A DNA stretch of 64,000 nucleotides from Chryseobacterium phosphatilyticum (lineage in GTDB: Bacteria; Bacteroidota; Bacteroidia; Flavobacteriales; Weeksellaceae). The position numbers were made by a program, and so were the translations under genes. Shown here piece by piece: positions 1 through 9,571 of the stretch (position 1 is its first letter; each line of letters starts with the position of its first letter). The notes under the pieces were generated by a model. The model worked only from the letters and a program-made list of their open reading frames with translations, did no database searches and was not told the DNA's origin. The stretch covers positions 638,263 to 702,262 of the forward strand of contig NZ_PPED02000003.1 of assembly GCF_002899825.2 (NCBI RefSeq), given 5' to 3'.

Positions 1-56
1 ATTAACGCGAGCAGAAATTCAGCGTAATATAAAATACGAATAGAAATATCAATAGA

Positions 57-109
57 AACGGGCTAAAGCCCGTTTTTTATTATCAACCATTTCCATTGGC
101 TTTAGCCAA
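57..109. repeat. REP-like hairpin pair with terminator
   Basis: Two small hairpins lie here. The first has arms AACGGGCT (57-64) and AGCCCGTT (67-74) and runs into a T tract to 78, so it can act as an intrinsic terminator for a plus-strand gene to the left of the window. The second is TTGGCT/AGCCAA at 96-109. Both share the core GGCT-AGCC with different flanking stem bases, as in a dispersed REP-type element. It also sits downstream of the minus-strand protease gene. Confidence 0.6.
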
Positions 110-174
110 AACATATTACGTTCTGTTTTTATAAAATCGGTGAAAAAACTGGCATCAATGGCACTTTGAAAAAG

Positions 175-1779
175 TTAACCCTTGATAAATTTCTCGTAAT
201 AAGACTGATTTTTAATCTGAATTTTCAAATAATAAGTTCCTTTTGTAAGATCCTCCACATGTAAAGTTTTCTGATGGCCACTTTTTCTGATCAACCTTCC
301 CAGACTATCGTAGATTTCCAACCATTGTAAATCATGTTCTGAAGCTATATTTAAAATATTTTTAACAGGGTTGGGATAAATACTCATCTGTTCTTTTTTT
401 GAGATTTCTGATGTATTTAAAGCAGCAGTATAAATACTGCCGAAATTAAGAATGCCATATCCTATCTGATCTGTGTGGTTGGGGAAAAGAGAGGCTGTTT
501 GTCTTAATTTTAATCTGATCTGCTCTCTGTTCATATTCGGAAAAGCCTGGATGAAACACGCCACTCCTCCTGCAGCGATGGGTGCTGCTATTGATGTTCC
601 GTTCACTGTTATTGTGGCATTGTCTAGTACTGTTGTTGTATTGGTCCCCTGGGCACTTCCATCAGGTTTTACAATTCCCAGAGAATTGGGACCAAAAGAA
701 GAAAACAGAGAAGAAGTTCCTGCAGAATCAACTCCGCCAATAGAAAATACATTGACATTATCAGAAGGAGTCAAAAGGTAGTGCCATGGTTTATCTCCTG
801 AATTGCCTGCTGCTGCCAGCACAAAAATTCCTTTTTCAGCTGCGATCCCGGCGGCTCTGGCAATAAAAGAAGTGCTTCCGTTCATATCTGTATAGGTATA
901 ATTATATTTCGGGTCATCAAAAACATTATAGCCCAATGATGAGGTGATGATCTCAACGCCTTTTCGGTCAGCCTCTTCAGCCGCCTCAATCCAATACAAT
1001 TCTTCCTCAGGGATTTCTACAGAAGAGTTTTCCGTTCGGTAAAGATAAAAATCAGCATCCGGGGCGGCTCCTACAAACGTATTTTCAATATAGCCTCCGA
1101 TAGCCCCTAAAACGGCACTTCCATGAGGGTTTAGAGAGGTATTATAGATGTCATTGGTTTTTGTTACAAAATCATAGCCCCCTTTTATCTGATTGTTATT
1201 CCATATTTTTGAAAACGCAGCTCCGGTATTTACTGTTGGAAACCCGGAATCTATAACAGCAATGGAAATTCCCGTTCCTGTAAAACCAGCCAGATGGAGA
1301 GGCCTGATATTAACCTGGTCAATCTGAGCTGAACCTGATCCATAATTGAAGTTTGTCAGTATTTTATTCGTACTTATCTGATCGTTTCCTTTCTTGGGAG
1401 GAGTCTGCTTTGTAGTGGTTGAGGTGTTTTTGGCAAAACTCTCTACGGATAAAACGAAGGGCTGAGCCTGTAATGCTATAATTTGAGCAGGAGTTGCATT
1501 TACTGCAGCTCCATTGAGCCATTTTGAATAATCTGTAACTATAAATCCTAAATTTTGCAGGTTTTGAAGATAAGCCTGTTCAATGGGAGCGTCCTGATCG
1601 TTTAATGGAATTCCCAGTGTTGATCGTCTGTTGAGTGATTTTTGTGTCAGTTCTGAAAGAGGATTGGCAAAGAAAGCTGCTTTGTTCGGCTTATCTGTGA
1701 AATAAACAAAAACCAGTTCCGTTTGAGCAAAAACACTCGAGTAACCTGTTAAAATACAAAAGAGTAAAAGTTTTTTCAT
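175..1779 (-). CDS. T9SS-exported subtilisin-like (S8) serine protease
   Basis: Secreted peptidase of the S8 family, 534 aa. Residues 1-19 form a signal peptide ending SSVFAQ. Residues about 20-120 resemble an inhibitor-type propeptide. The catalytic domain shows Asp177 (IAVIDSGF), His219 (NPHGSAVLG), the oxyanion Asn326 (AAAGNSG) and Ser396 (NGTSIAAP). From about residue 464 (SIYPNPVKNILNI) a type A T9SS sorting domain runs to the C-terminus, so the enzyme should cross the outer membrane by type IX secretion and be released or anchored at the surface. The His motif is HGSA rather than the usual HGTH, but the other catalytic motifs are intact. It is a single gene, divergent from the sugar operon. 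The substrate is unknown. Confidence 0.9.
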   Translation of the reverse strand: MKKLLLFCILTGYSSVFAQTELVFVYFTDKPNKAAFFANPLSELTQKSLNRRSTLGIPLNDQDAPIEQAYLQNLQNLGFIVTDYSKWLNGAAVNATPAQIIALQAQPFVLSVESFAKNTSTTTKQTPPKKGNDQISTNKILTNFNYGSGSAQIDQVNIRPLHLAGFTGTGISIAVIDSGFPTVNTGAAFSKIWNNNQIKGGYDFVTKTNDIYNTSLNPHGSAVLGAIGGYIENTFVGAAPDADFYLYRTENSSVEIPEEELYWIEAAEEADRKGVEIITSSLGYNVFDDPKYNYTYTDMNGSTSFIARAAGIAAEKGIFVLAAAGNSGDKPWHYLLTPSDNVNVFSIGGVDSAGTSSLFSSFGPNSLGIVKPDGSAQGTNTTTVLDNATITVNGTSIAAPIAAGGVACFIQAFPNMNREQIRLKLRQTASLFPNHTDQIGYGILNFGSIYTAALNTSEISKKEQMSIYPNPVKNILNIASEHDLQWLEIYDSLGRLIRKSGHQKTLHVEDLTKGTYYLKIQIKNQSYYEKFIKG

Positions 1780-1822
1780 AGTACTATTTTGTATAAAGAT
1801 AAAAACAAAATCAATAAAATTT

Positions 1823-1851
1823 TTGATAGGATTTTAAATTCCTTATTTTTA
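1823..1851 (+). promoter_or_regulatory. Promoter of the surface-sugar operon
   Basis: A TTG at 1823-1825 (-33 element), an 18-bp spacer and TATTTTTA at 1844-1851 (near the Bacteroidetes -7 consensus TAnnTTTG) stand just upstream of the aminotransferase start at 1868. This implies a 5' UTR of only about 10 nt. Confidence 0.5.
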
Positions 1852-1867
1852 CAGAAATATTTATTAT

Positions 1868-2992
1868 ATGAAAAAGATTCAGATGGTTGACTTGCAAAGT
1901 CAGTATTACAAAATAAAGAATGATGTAGACAATGCAGTTTTAAATGTAATGGATTCAGCGGCTTTCATTAACGGCCCTGAAGTAAAGTCTTTCCAGAATG
2001 AATTGGAGTCTTATTTAGACGTGAAACACGTGATTCCATGTGCGAATGGAACAGACGCTTTACAGATTGCCCTGATGGCATTGGATCTGAAAGAAGGGGA
2101 TGAAATCATTACGGCTGATTTTACTTTTGCAGCAACGGTAGAAGTAATTCACCTGCTTAAGTTGAAATCTGTTTTAGTGGATGTTGACTATGATACATTT
2201 ACTATTTCAACAGAACAGATAAAAAAAGCAATCACTCCAAGAACAAAAGCGATTATCCCGGTACATATATTCGGACAATGTGCCAATATGGAAGAAATAT
2301 TAAAGATTGCTGAAGAACATAATTTATATGTTATTGAAGACAATGCACAGGCGATTGGTTCTGAATATACGTTTTCTGACGGAACAGTAAAACAGGCCGG
2401 AACGATGTCTACAGTGGGAACAACTTCTTTCTTCCCTTCAAAAAACTTAGGATGCTACGGCGATGGAGGTGCTATTTTTACCAATAATGACGAATTAGCA
2501 CACCGTTTGAGAGGAATTGTAAACCATGGAATGTATGAAAGATATTACCATGATGAGGTAGGGGTAAACTCTCGTTTAGATAGTATTCAGGCTGCAGTTT
2601 TAAGAAAAAAACTTCCTCACCTGGATTCTTATAATGAAGCAAGAAGAAGAGCCGCTGATTTTTATGATGAAGCGTTTGAAGGTAATCCTAATATCCTTAC
2701 TCCAAAAAGATCTGAAAACTCTACCCACGTATTCCACCAGTATACGTTAAGAATTCTGAACGGAAAACGTAATGATCTTCAGAAATTCCTGACTGAGAAA
2801 GAAATTCCTGCAATGATTTATTATCCGGTAGCATTAAGAAAGCAAAAAGCTTATTTCCAGGAAAGTAATGATGCTGATTTTGTGAATACAGACAAGCTTT
2901 TAGATCAGGTAATTTCTTTACCAATGCATACGGAACTTGACGAAGAGCAGCTGAAGTATATTACGGATGCAGTGCTTGAGTTTATGGGATAA
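1868..2992 (+). CDS. DegT/DnrJ/EryC1/StrS family PLP aminotransferase
   Basis: Sugar aminotransferase of the DegT family, 374 aa, the usual length. The family moves an amino group from glutamate to a nucleotide-linked keto-sugar during synthesis of surface polysaccharides or glycans. Visible hallmarks are the N-terminal MVDLQSQY, the PLP-phosphate region ANGTDALQIAL, the cofactor-binding EDNAQAIG, and the Schiff-base lysine in FFPSKNLGCYGDGGA. It is the first gene of a tight run of five (gaps of 3-12 nt) that includes galE and a cytidylyltransferase-like gene, which supports a role in making an amino-sugar for a surface glycan. The exact keto-sugar cannot be told from sequence; WbpE/WlbC-like or dTDP-sugar types are all possible. 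Confidence 0.85.
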   Translation: MKKIQMVDLQSQYYKIKNDVDNAVLNVMDSAAFINGPEVKSFQNELESYLDVKHVIPCANGTDALQIALMALDLKEGDEIITADFTFAATVEVIHLLKLKSVLVDVDYDTFTISTEQIKKAITPRTKAIIPVHIFGQCANMEEILKIAEEHNLYVIEDNAQAIGSEYTFSDGTVKQAGTMSTVGTTSFFPSKNLGCYGDGGAIFTNNDELAHRLRGIVNHGMYERYYHDEVGVNSRLDSIQAAVLRKKLPHLDSYNEARRRAADFYDEAFEGNPNILTPKRSENSTHVFHQYTLRILNGKRNDLQKFLTEKEIPAMIYYPVALRKQKAYFQESNDADFVNTDKLLDQVISLPMHTELDEEQLKYITDAVLEFMG

Positions 2993-2995
2993 TTG

Positions 2996-3448
2996 ATGCT
3001 CCACGAAGAAAGAATATTAAAGCATAAGTTTGCATATTTTTTTGCAATTATTTTTGTCCTTTGCTGGATAATATTTTTTGCATATAACATGTTTAATATT
3101 TTTTTAAGAGGTTATGGATTAAAAGAAGAGTATAATACATTTAAAATTCTTATTTATGTATTATACTTTTTAATACTTCCGTTATTAACGGCTACATTTA
3201 TTTGTATTTTTAAAGAATCAAGAAGAATGTTTTTGTATCTGAATATTTCTTTATTCTTAATGCTTATTTTTCATACAGTGATTTTTAATGGTAAATATCA
3301 AAAAATACAAAATCATACAACTAAATATTTATTTTCTTTTATATTATTAAATGTATTGTTTGTTGTTGGGCCGGTTGTAATAATAAATTTTTTTAAGCAT
3401 AGCCCGATAGGAGACGGAATAGAAAATATAGGAAAACACGAAGATTAA
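2996..3448 (+). CDS. Small four-helix membrane protein, unknown function
   Basis: A 150-aa protein with four clear hydrophobic segments (about residues 12-32, 47-70, 77-97 and 110-132) joined by short polar loops; no recognised family. The start is taken at the ATG at 2996, although a TTG is in frame one codon earlier. It starts 3 nt after the aminotransferase stop and ends 6 nt before galE, so it is co-transcribed with sugar genes. Its codons are strikingly A/T-rich compared with the flanking enzymes, which may mean recent acquisition or simply reflect its hydrophobic content. A role in export or modification of the sugar product would be guesswork. Confidence 0.65.
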   Translation: MLHEERILKHKFAYFFAIIFVLCWIIFFAYNMFNIFLRGYGLKEEYNTFKILIYVLYFLILPLLTATFICIFKESRRMFLYLNISLFLMLIFHTVIFNGKYQKIQNHTTKYLFSFILLNVLFVVGPVVIINFFKHSPIGDGIENIGKHED

Positions 3449-3454
3449 AATAAA

Positions 3455-4474
3455 ATGGCAATACTTGTTACCGGAGGACTTGGATATATTGGTTCCCACA
3501 CCGTAGTAGAACTCCTTAATAGCGGCTTTGAAGTTGTGATTGTAGACGATTTGTCTCACACAGAAAGGTTTATTCTAAATAATATTGAGGAAATTACAGG
3601 AAAGAAACCTGTTTTTTATCCTTTTGATTTAAGAAGAAGGGAGCTCCTTACTCAGGTTTTTGAAGCCCATAAGATTGATGGATGCATTAATTTTGCTGCT
3701 TCCAAAGCAGTGGGCGAGAGCCAGATGATTCCGGTAGACTACTATGAAAATAATTTGTTCTCTCTGATCAATATTCTTCAGGAGTTTAAAGCAAGAGAAA
3801 TTTCTAATTTCATTTTCAGTTCATCTTGTACAGTATATGGCCAGGCAGATACGATGCCAATTGATGAAAATACTCCTTTGAAAATGCCGGAAAGCGTTTA
3901 CGGTAAAACCAAGCAGATGGGTGAGGAAATCTTAATCGATTTTGCAAAGGCATATCACCGTAAAATTTCATTATTAAGATATTTTAATCCGATAGGAGCA
4001 CATCCATCAGGAAAAATTGGAGAATTACCGATTGGAGTTCCCGATAATTTAGTACCTTACGTGATGCAAACAGCTGCCGGAATTCGCGAGAAATTAAACA
4101 TTTGGGGAGATGATTATCCAACTGAAGACGGAACAGCTGTTCGTGATTATATCTATGTGGTAGATCTGGCAAAAGCTCACGTAGCTGCTTTGAAAAAACT
4201 GATAGAGGATCAATCAGCTGAAACAGTAATTGATATCTATAATCTGGGAACAGGGAAGGGATCTTCTGTTTTGGAAGTAGTAAAAGCCTTTGAGAAGGCA
4301 AATCATGTAGAAGTGCCTTACCAGATTTGCCCGAGAAGAGAAGGAGATGTTATTATAGCCTACGCAAACCCTGCAAAAGCAGAAAATGAGCTTGGATGGA
4401 AGTCGGAAACGTCTCTTGAAGAGTCTTTAAGAACTGTTTGGGAATGGCAGAAGTACCTGAATTCTAGAAACTAA
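3455..4474 (+). CDS. galE: UDP-glucose 4-epimerase
   Basis: Interconverts UDP-glucose and UDP-galactose (or the N-acetyl forms) with bound NAD+; cytoplasmic. The 339 aa match the usual length of about 338. The N-terminal Rossmann motif TGGLGYIGSH is present (residues 6-15), as are Ser124 in FSSSCTVYG and Tyr149-Lys153 in YGKTK, the same numbering as the E. coli catalytic triad. RDYIYVVDLAKAH is the conserved C-terminal GalE signature. It is the third gene of the sugar operon, with gaps of 6 and 10 nt to its neighbours. Whether it prefers acetylated sugars cannot be judged here. Confidence 0.93.
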   Translation: MAILVTGGLGYIGSHTVVELLNSGFEVVIVDDLSHTERFILNNIEEITGKKPVFYPFDLRRRELLTQVFEAHKIDGCINFAASKAVGESQMIPVDYYENNLFSLINILQEFKAREISNFIFSSSCTVYGQADTMPIDENTPLKMPESVYGKTKQMGEEILIDFAKAYHRKISLLRYFNPIGAHPSGKIGELPIGVPDNLVPYVMQTAAGIREKLNIWGDDYPTEDGTAVRDYIYVVDLAKAHVAALKKLIEDQSAETVIDIYNLGTGKGSSVLEVVKAFEKANHVEVPYQICPRREGDVIIAYANPAKAENELGWKSETSLEESLRTVWEWQKYLNSRN

Positions 4475-4484
4475 ATACAATATT

Positions 4485-5249
4485 ATGGCCTGGAGTCCTG
4501 AAGTATATGACCAGTTTAAAGAAGAGCGTTCCGCTCCATTCTTTGATTTACTGAAGCTTGTAGAATCAAAAACCGGGTTATCTGTTATTGATTTAGGATG
4601 TGGAACCGGAGAACTGACCTCTAGGCTTTTGGATTATCTTGAAGATTCTAAAGTGCTGGGAATCGACTCTTCTGAAGAAATGCTTCAGAAAGCAGCTCAC
4701 TTTGTCACCAACAGATTGCATTTTGAAAAACGAAGTATTGAAGAACAACTTCATCTTGGAGATATGTATGACTTGATTATTTCTAACGCGGCAATTCAAT
4801 GGTGTAATAACCATAAAGAACTTTTTCCAAGGATGATCAAAAAAATTAAGCCAGGTGGTCAATTGGCAGTACAAATTCCATCCAACCATGAATATATAGT
4901 ACATCAGTTGCTAAGAAAAATTGCAGGAACTGAACCTTATAAAACGGCCTATCACTCCTGGGAAAGAGAGTATACAGTTTTAAATATAGAAGACTACGCC
5001 CGGATATTATTTGAAAATAAGGGAGAGGAGATCACCGTATATGAAAAGGTATTCCCTCATGTTCTTGAAAATGCTGAGGCTGTTTATACCTGGGCTTCGG
5101 GAACAGCGATGATACCTTATATCGAAAACCTTGGCGATGAGTTAAAAGAACAATTTAAAAACGATTATAAACAACAATTACAAAACACCTTTCCTGAATC
5201 ACCGGTCTTTTATCCTTTTAAAAGAACATTTATTTCAGCGAAATTTTAA
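4485..5249 (+). CDS. SAM-dependent methyltransferase, trans-aconitate methyltransferase-like
   Basis: Class I methyltransferase of 254 aa. Motif I, VIDLGCGTGELT, lies near residues 34-45, followed by the acidic residue in VLGIDSSEEML and motif IV in DLIISNAAIQW. The overall pattern, including AAIQWCNNH, resembles trans-aconitate 2-methyltransferase (Tam), which methylates a carboxylate. In this sugar operon the substrate may be different. It starts 10 nt after galE and ends 12 nt before the next gene. Family is clear; substrate is not. Confidence 0.8.
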   Translation: MAWSPEVYDQFKEERSAPFFDLLKLVESKTGLSVIDLGCGTGELTSRLLDYLEDSKVLGIDSSEEMLQKAAHFVTNRLHFEKRSIEEQLHLGDMYDLIISNAAIQWCNNHKELFPRMIKKIKPGGQLAVQIPSNHEYIVHQLLRKIAGTEPYKTAYHSWEREYTVLNIEDYARILFENKGEEITVYEKVFPHVLENAEAVYTWASGTAMIPYIENLGDELKEQFKNDYKQQLQNTFPESPVFYPFKRTFISAKF

Positions 5250-5261
5250 TTTAATATTAAT

Positions 5262-5729
5262 ATGAAGACACAAAGAATAGGTATTACATTTTCCTCATTT
5301 GATTTATTACACGCCGGGCATATTAAAATGCTTGAAGAGGCTAAGACAGTTTGCGATTATCTGATCGTAGGACTTCAGATTGATCCTTCCCATGATCGTC
5401 CAAACAAAAATAAACCGAGCCAGACTATTGTTGAACGTTATATCCAGTTGAAAGCTGTGAATGCTGTAGACGAGATTATTCCTTACTACACAGAAGAAGA
5501 CTTACTGGATATTTTAAAATCTTTTGTCATCGATATAAGAATCATCGGAGATGATTATATGGACAGAGACTTTACAGGAAAGCAGTACTGTGAAGAAAAA
5601 GGCATCGAAATCTTTTATAACAAAAGAGATCACCGGTTTTCTACCAGTGACCTGAGAAGAAGAATTTATGAAGCAGAAAAGGATAAATATATGAAAACAG
5701 AACCTGTGAAAGCAGAACCTGTAAAATAA
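5262..5729 (+). CDS. Nucleotidyltransferase of the cytidylyltransferase fold (TagD/RfaE-like)
   Basis: A 155-aa enzyme of the HxGH nucleotidyltransferase superfamily. The signature LLHAGHIKML is near residues 15-24 (HAGH), and the second conserved site is FSTSDLRRRI near residue 126. Relatives activate glycerol-3-phosphate or heptose-phosphate with CTP or ATP for polymer synthesis. The C-terminus carries a short KTEPVKAEPVK duplication. It is last in the sugar operon and is followed at once by a strong terminator. The closest resemblance is glycerol-3-phosphate cytidylyltransferase, but substrate assignment is tentative. Confidence 0.75.
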   Translation: MKTQRIGITFSSFDLLHAGHIKMLEEAKTVCDYLIVGLQIDPSHDRPNKNKPSQTIVERYIQLKAVNAVDEIIPYYTEEDLLDILKSFVIDIRIIGDDYMDRDFTGKQYCEEKGIEIFYNKRDHRFSTSDLRRRIYEAEKDKYMKTEPVKAEPVK

Positions 5730-5740
5730 AAAAATAAAAA

Positions 5741-5770
5741 AATCCCGAAAAATTACTTTTCGGGATTTTT
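5741..5770. terminator. Bidirectional intrinsic terminator
   Basis: An 11-bp perfect stem (5741-5751 with 5757-5767), 5-nt loop ATTAC, A-rich on the left and T-rich on the right. It lies between convergent genes, so it can end both the sugar operon and the minus-strand receptor gene. Confidence 0.9.
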
Positions 5771-5777
5771 ATTGTTA

Positions 5778-8387
5778 TTACATCGGGCCACCTTGCTGGT
5801 CGTCGCCGCTTTCATTAGAGTTAATGTCCTTTTTCTTTTTAGGCTGTTCTACTTTTTCGCCCTGTTTAAATCTATAGGTTAAAGAAATAGAAAATTGTCT
5901 GGGTTGCCATTGCATGTAATTTCTTCTTGTATAATCACTATTGAAACTAAATACTTCTCTGCTTCTTGTATTGAAGATATCCTGAATATTAAAAGAAAGG
6001 GTACCGTCACCTTTCCAGATTGTTTTTGACGCTCCGAAATTCAGAGCATACATATCCTGGGTATTCTGGTTTGCCGATTTTTGAGCTCCTCTGTAAAACC
6101 CTTGTAACTGTACACTTAAAGTTTTATCAAGCTTGAATGTCGTATTAAGACGTGCTCTTGTTGAGAAACCACTTCCGGTGAAGTCCATAGATCCTGTTTT
6201 ATCAATACCATTTACATCTTTTGCATTATAATAGGCAATTCCGGTTGTTTTATATCCAAACATGTCTAAGCTACCCATTATTTTTAACCATGCGAAAGGG
6301 TCGTAAGTAAAGTTAAGGTCTAAACCATAACGATCATCATTTCCAAGGTTAATAGGTTTGGTATAAAATACGCTCATGCTTTCATCAGGTCTGTACACCA
6401 GCATTTTGGTATCGTCTGTTGCATGTCTGTAATACAAAGTAGGGTTGATGGTAAATTTCTTTCTTGTAATACTATATCCTACTTCATAAGAATCTACATA
6501 TGACGGGTTCAGATCAATATTTCCTTCAAAGATATTCTGACTGTTGCTATAATTCGGGAAAGGAACCATGAAGAATGATCTTGGTCTGTCAATTCTACGT
6601 GAATAGTTAACTAAGATCTGGTTATTTTTAGAAACGTCATAGCTTAAAAATACACTTGGAAATAGATTGTTGTAATTTTTAGTTTTATCTATCACTGGTG
6701 TATTCGGGTTTTGATTGGCATAGTTAATCTTAACGTTGGAAAGTTCATCTCTTAACCCCAATTGATAACCAAAGTTCCCGATTTTACTTCTGAACTGAAG
6801 ATAAAAAGCATTGAATATCTCTCTGTAATCCGTATTGTTGTTATAATCAGGAATATATTTATTGTTAGAAGTACTGCTTACGAAATTATCATAAGTATTA
6901 TCATTAACGTCCAATCGGTATCCCGCTTCAAGCTTGGAGTTTTCTCCAATTGGTAATTCATAATCGGCTTTTCCAATAATAGTTTTGCTTACAGAATGTC
7001 TTCTGGTGATATCCTGAACATCCGGACGAAGATCATTGGTCTCAAGAATATTTGCATTGTTGTTGCTTCTGTTTCTCTGTAAACTTAATGAAACGGATAG
7101 ATTCTGACCCTTATCATCAAACTTATGATCCAATCCAATATCTCCCTGAAATGCAAGATTATTGAACACGCTTTTAGAGTCTCGTAATCCGTGAGGATTT
7201 AAAAGATTCCATTTTCCTGCTGTAGTCTGAAGGTCTCCCGGATTATCTCTGTAAAATCTGTAAAAACTGTCATAAGTATCCAGAAGTTCATTTCCATCCC
7301 CTTCAAATGTTCTTACCAATCCTGTCAGATTGATGGATGTTTTTTCGGATAGATCATACACAAATCCTGCACTTACGTTATAGTTCTTGTTGTAAGTTTT
7401 ATTTGTTGAATTTTGAAGCTGATGTACAGGGACGTCACTTGGTTGTTCTCCTTTTACAATATCAGGATAAGCAATATTGTGGTAAGTCGTTTCCGAATTA
7501 TTTTTAGTTCTGTTTTCGGTGTAACCTCCACCTCCGTTGAGGAACCAGGTCCAGTTGTTTTTTCTCCAGCTTAAATTGGTATTGAGAGCGGTTCTTGGAA
7601 AATATCCCAACGTTCCCACTACACTACCATTAAAACCAATTTTTTTATTCTTTTTAAGGATAATATTCAAAATACCTGAAGTCCCGCTTGCCTCAAATTT
7701 TGAAGAAGGGTTGGTAATCACTTCAATTCTTTCAATCTGATCAGCCGGAATACTCTGTAATGCATTGGCCCCGTCATCAATCCCCAGCAAGGCAGAAGGT
7801 TTCCCGTTGATCAAAAACTTCACATTGGTACTCCCTCTCATCGAAACGGTTCCGTCAGTATCTACGGAAACAGAAGGTACATTGGTTAACACATCCTGAA
7901 GACTACCTCCCTTACTTACAATATCCTGTGAAGGGTCATATGTTTTTTTATCCAACTCTACCTTAAAAGGTTTACTGGCAGAAGCGGTAATAACGACCCC
8001 CTGCAATTCCTGAGTTTTGCCATCCATTGTCGTAGTGGCTTCTGGTTCTATAGATAGCGCTCCGATATTTCCGCTGGTCGCAATAGTTTTACTAACCACA
8101 CTTTTTTTGTAATCAATAGCCTCTACAGTAATCTCATACTCTCCCGGAGCAAGTTGAAGTTTGTACTGTCCTTTTTCATCGGTGAGCACCGCGTCACTTA
8201 ATGATTTGTTTGCTTTATGACTAAAGGTCACAGAAGCATAGGGTACAGGTTGGTTTTTCTTGTTGACAATACTGCCTGTAACGCCTGCTTTTTCCTGGGC
8301 AAAAGCCATTGCTGCGGCTGAAAGCACTAAAGTAAGTCCTAAAGTTTTTCTGGTGAAAACATTGACAATTTCTGTCTTATTCTTCAT
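5778..8387 (-). CDS. TonB-dependent-receptor-type outer membrane beta-barrel protein
   Basis: Outer membrane protein of 869 aa. After an N-terminal signal segment (cleavage near AMAFAQ, residue 31), a carboxypeptidase-regulatory-like fold occupies about residues 35-115 (GSIVNKKNQPVPYASVTF). A plug domain follows (QDVLTNVPSVSVDTDGTVSMRG), then a long barrel rich in alternating aromatic strands, ending with FSISLTYRFKQGEK. This is the outer-membrane-beta-barrel receptor family common in Bacteroidetes, usually used for uptake of peptides, metals or glycans. The C-terminal tail after the last strand is charged (KKKKDINSNESGDDQQGG) and would be periplasmic. No SusD partner is adjacent. Ligand unknown. 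Confidence 0.88.
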   Translation of the reverse strand: MKNKTEIVNVFTRKTLGLTLVLSAAAMAFAQEKAGVTGSIVNKKNQPVPYASVTFSHKANKSLSDAVLTDEKGQYKLQLAPGEYEITVEAIDYKKSVVSKTIATSGNIGALSIEPEATTTMDGKTQELQGVVITASASKPFKVELDKKTYDPSQDIVSKGGSLQDVLTNVPSVSVDTDGTVSMRGSTNVKFLINGKPSALLGIDDGANALQSIPADQIERIEVITNPSSKFEASGTSGILNIILKKNKKIGFNGSVVGTLGYFPRTALNTNLSWRKNNWTWFLNGGGGYTENRTKNNSETTYHNIAYPDIVKGEQPSDVPVHQLQNSTNKTYNKNYNVSAGFVYDLSEKTSINLTGLVRTFEGDGNELLDTYDSFYRFYRDNPGDLQTTAGKWNLLNPHGLRDSKSVFNNLAFQGDIGLDHKFDDKGQNLSVSLSLQRNRSNNNANILETNDLRPDVQDITRRHSVSKTIIGKADYELPIGENSKLEAGYRLDVNDNTYDNFVSSTSNNKYIPDYNNNTDYREIFNAFYLQFRSKIGNFGYQLGLRDELSNVKINYANQNPNTPVIDKTKNYNNLFPSVFLSYDVSKNNQILVNYSRRIDRPRSFFMVPFPNYSNSQNIFEGNIDLNPSYVDSYEVGYSITRKKFTINPTLYYRHATDDTKMLVYRPDESMSVFYTKPINLGNDDRYGLDLNFTYDPFAWLKIMGSLDMFGYKTTGIAYYNAKDVNGIDKTGSMDFTGSGFSTRARLNTTFKLDKTLSVQLQGFYRGAQKSANQNTQDMYALNFGASKTIWKGDGTLSFNIQDIFNTRSREVFSFNSDYTRRNYMQWQPRQFSISLTYRFKQGEKVEQPKKKKDINSNESGDDQQGGPM

Positions 8388-8515
8388 AGGTTATTTTTTT
8401 GTATAAAATCGTGAAGGGATGACCCTAATATTTTAGAAATCATTACTGCGTTGATTTTTAAAATATTATGATTTATTTATTTTTTAGCTGTATAAAATTT
8501 AAGTGGTTGCTGAGC

Positions 8516-9541
8516 TTATTTTATATTTTTTGAGTTGAGCCAGTCCTGATAAGCTTTTGCATTCACAGCATGTTCTTCTGCACTCGCTGTAAATTTGTGA
8601 TATCCAAATCTTGCAGGATCAGCACACATAAATATATAATTATTACTTTCTGCATTTAAAACAGCATCTACCGAATTCTTATCCACTACACATATAGGCC
8701 CCGGGGGAATCCCTGCATTGGCGTAGGTGTTATATGGAGATGGGGTAGACAGATGCTTATATAATACCCTTTTAATAGGTTCTTTAAAATTAGTTGCTTT
8801 ATTGATTGCATAGATTACGGTAGGATCAGATTGGAGCTTCATTCCTTTTCTGTATCGGTTTAAATATAATCCTGCAATGGTTCTCATTTCATCTTTTTTT
8901 CCTCCGGATTCCTTATAGACAATAGAAGCAAGCGCATAAATCTGCTCTCGGGTCAATCCGGATTGTTGCTCCTTACTTTTTCTTTCACTCGTCCAGAATT
9001 CATTATACTGATCGTCAAATTTTGCGAAAAATTCTCTTGGGCTTACCGTCCAGAAGAAATTATAGGTATCAATGAAAAAATATTTTTTTAAATCTTCAAC
9101 ATTTTTATAACCTTTCTCTTGTGCGATTCCATCAAGATCTTTTACAAAATGTAAAGAATCCAGTTCTGTTTTTTTGGTGACCTTACCAATCATTTGATAC
9201 ATGTCTCCAAAATCTCCGATTCTGAACGAATTTGGAGTTTGATTTCCAGCCTTGATCATATTTACAAGATCGGTATTTCCTTTGCCACTTTCGATATGAT
9301 ATCGACCTGCTTTAAAATGAGTATTAAGACCTTTATCTTTAGCCACCGCCTCAAAAGACTCTCTGTCCTTAATATAAGGAGCAATAGAATCTAAAATCTG
9401 ATTGAACCCGGCTCTATGGGGAATCAGAACGTAGCCTTCTTTTTCTACGTTGTTCCCATAATATGTATTATAAAATCTCAAACCAAAAAATCCTGCGACG
9501 ATAAAGACAAGCAGAATAACAATGAGAATAGCTTTTTTCAT
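8516..9541 (-). CDS. mltG: Endolytic peptidoglycan transglycosylase MltG
   Basis: Cuts nascent glycan strands in peptidoglycan and sets their length; inner membrane with the active domain in the periplasm. 341 aa, one N-terminal membrane helix (residues 4-20), then a YceG/MltG domain. The catalytic region is YALASIVYKESGG with Glu211 as the acid, followed by the family signature GMKLQSDPTVIYAI and the C-terminal PYNTYANAGIPPGPI. It lies 30 nt downstream of dapF on the same strand, so both cell-wall genes are probably one transcript. Confidence 0.93.
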   Translation of the reverse strand: MKKAILIVILLVFIVAGFFGLRFYNTYYGNNVEKEGYVLIPHRAGFNQILDSIAPYIKDRESFEAVAKDKGLNTHFKAGRYHIESGKGNTDLVNMIKAGNQTPNSFRIGDFGDMYQMIGKVTKKTELDSLHFVKDLDGIAQEKGYKNVEDLKKYFFIDTYNFFWTVSPREFFAKFDDQYNEFWTSERKSKEQQSGLTREQIYALASIVYKESGGKKDEMRTIAGLYLNRYRKGMKLQSDPTVIYAINKATNFKEPIKRVLYKHLSTPSPYNTYANAGIPPGPICVVDKNSVDAVLNAESNNYIFMCADPARFGYHKFTASAEEHAVNAKAYQDWLNSKNIK

Positions 9542-9571
9542 TCTTACAATGTTGATTAAAAGTTTTTGTTT

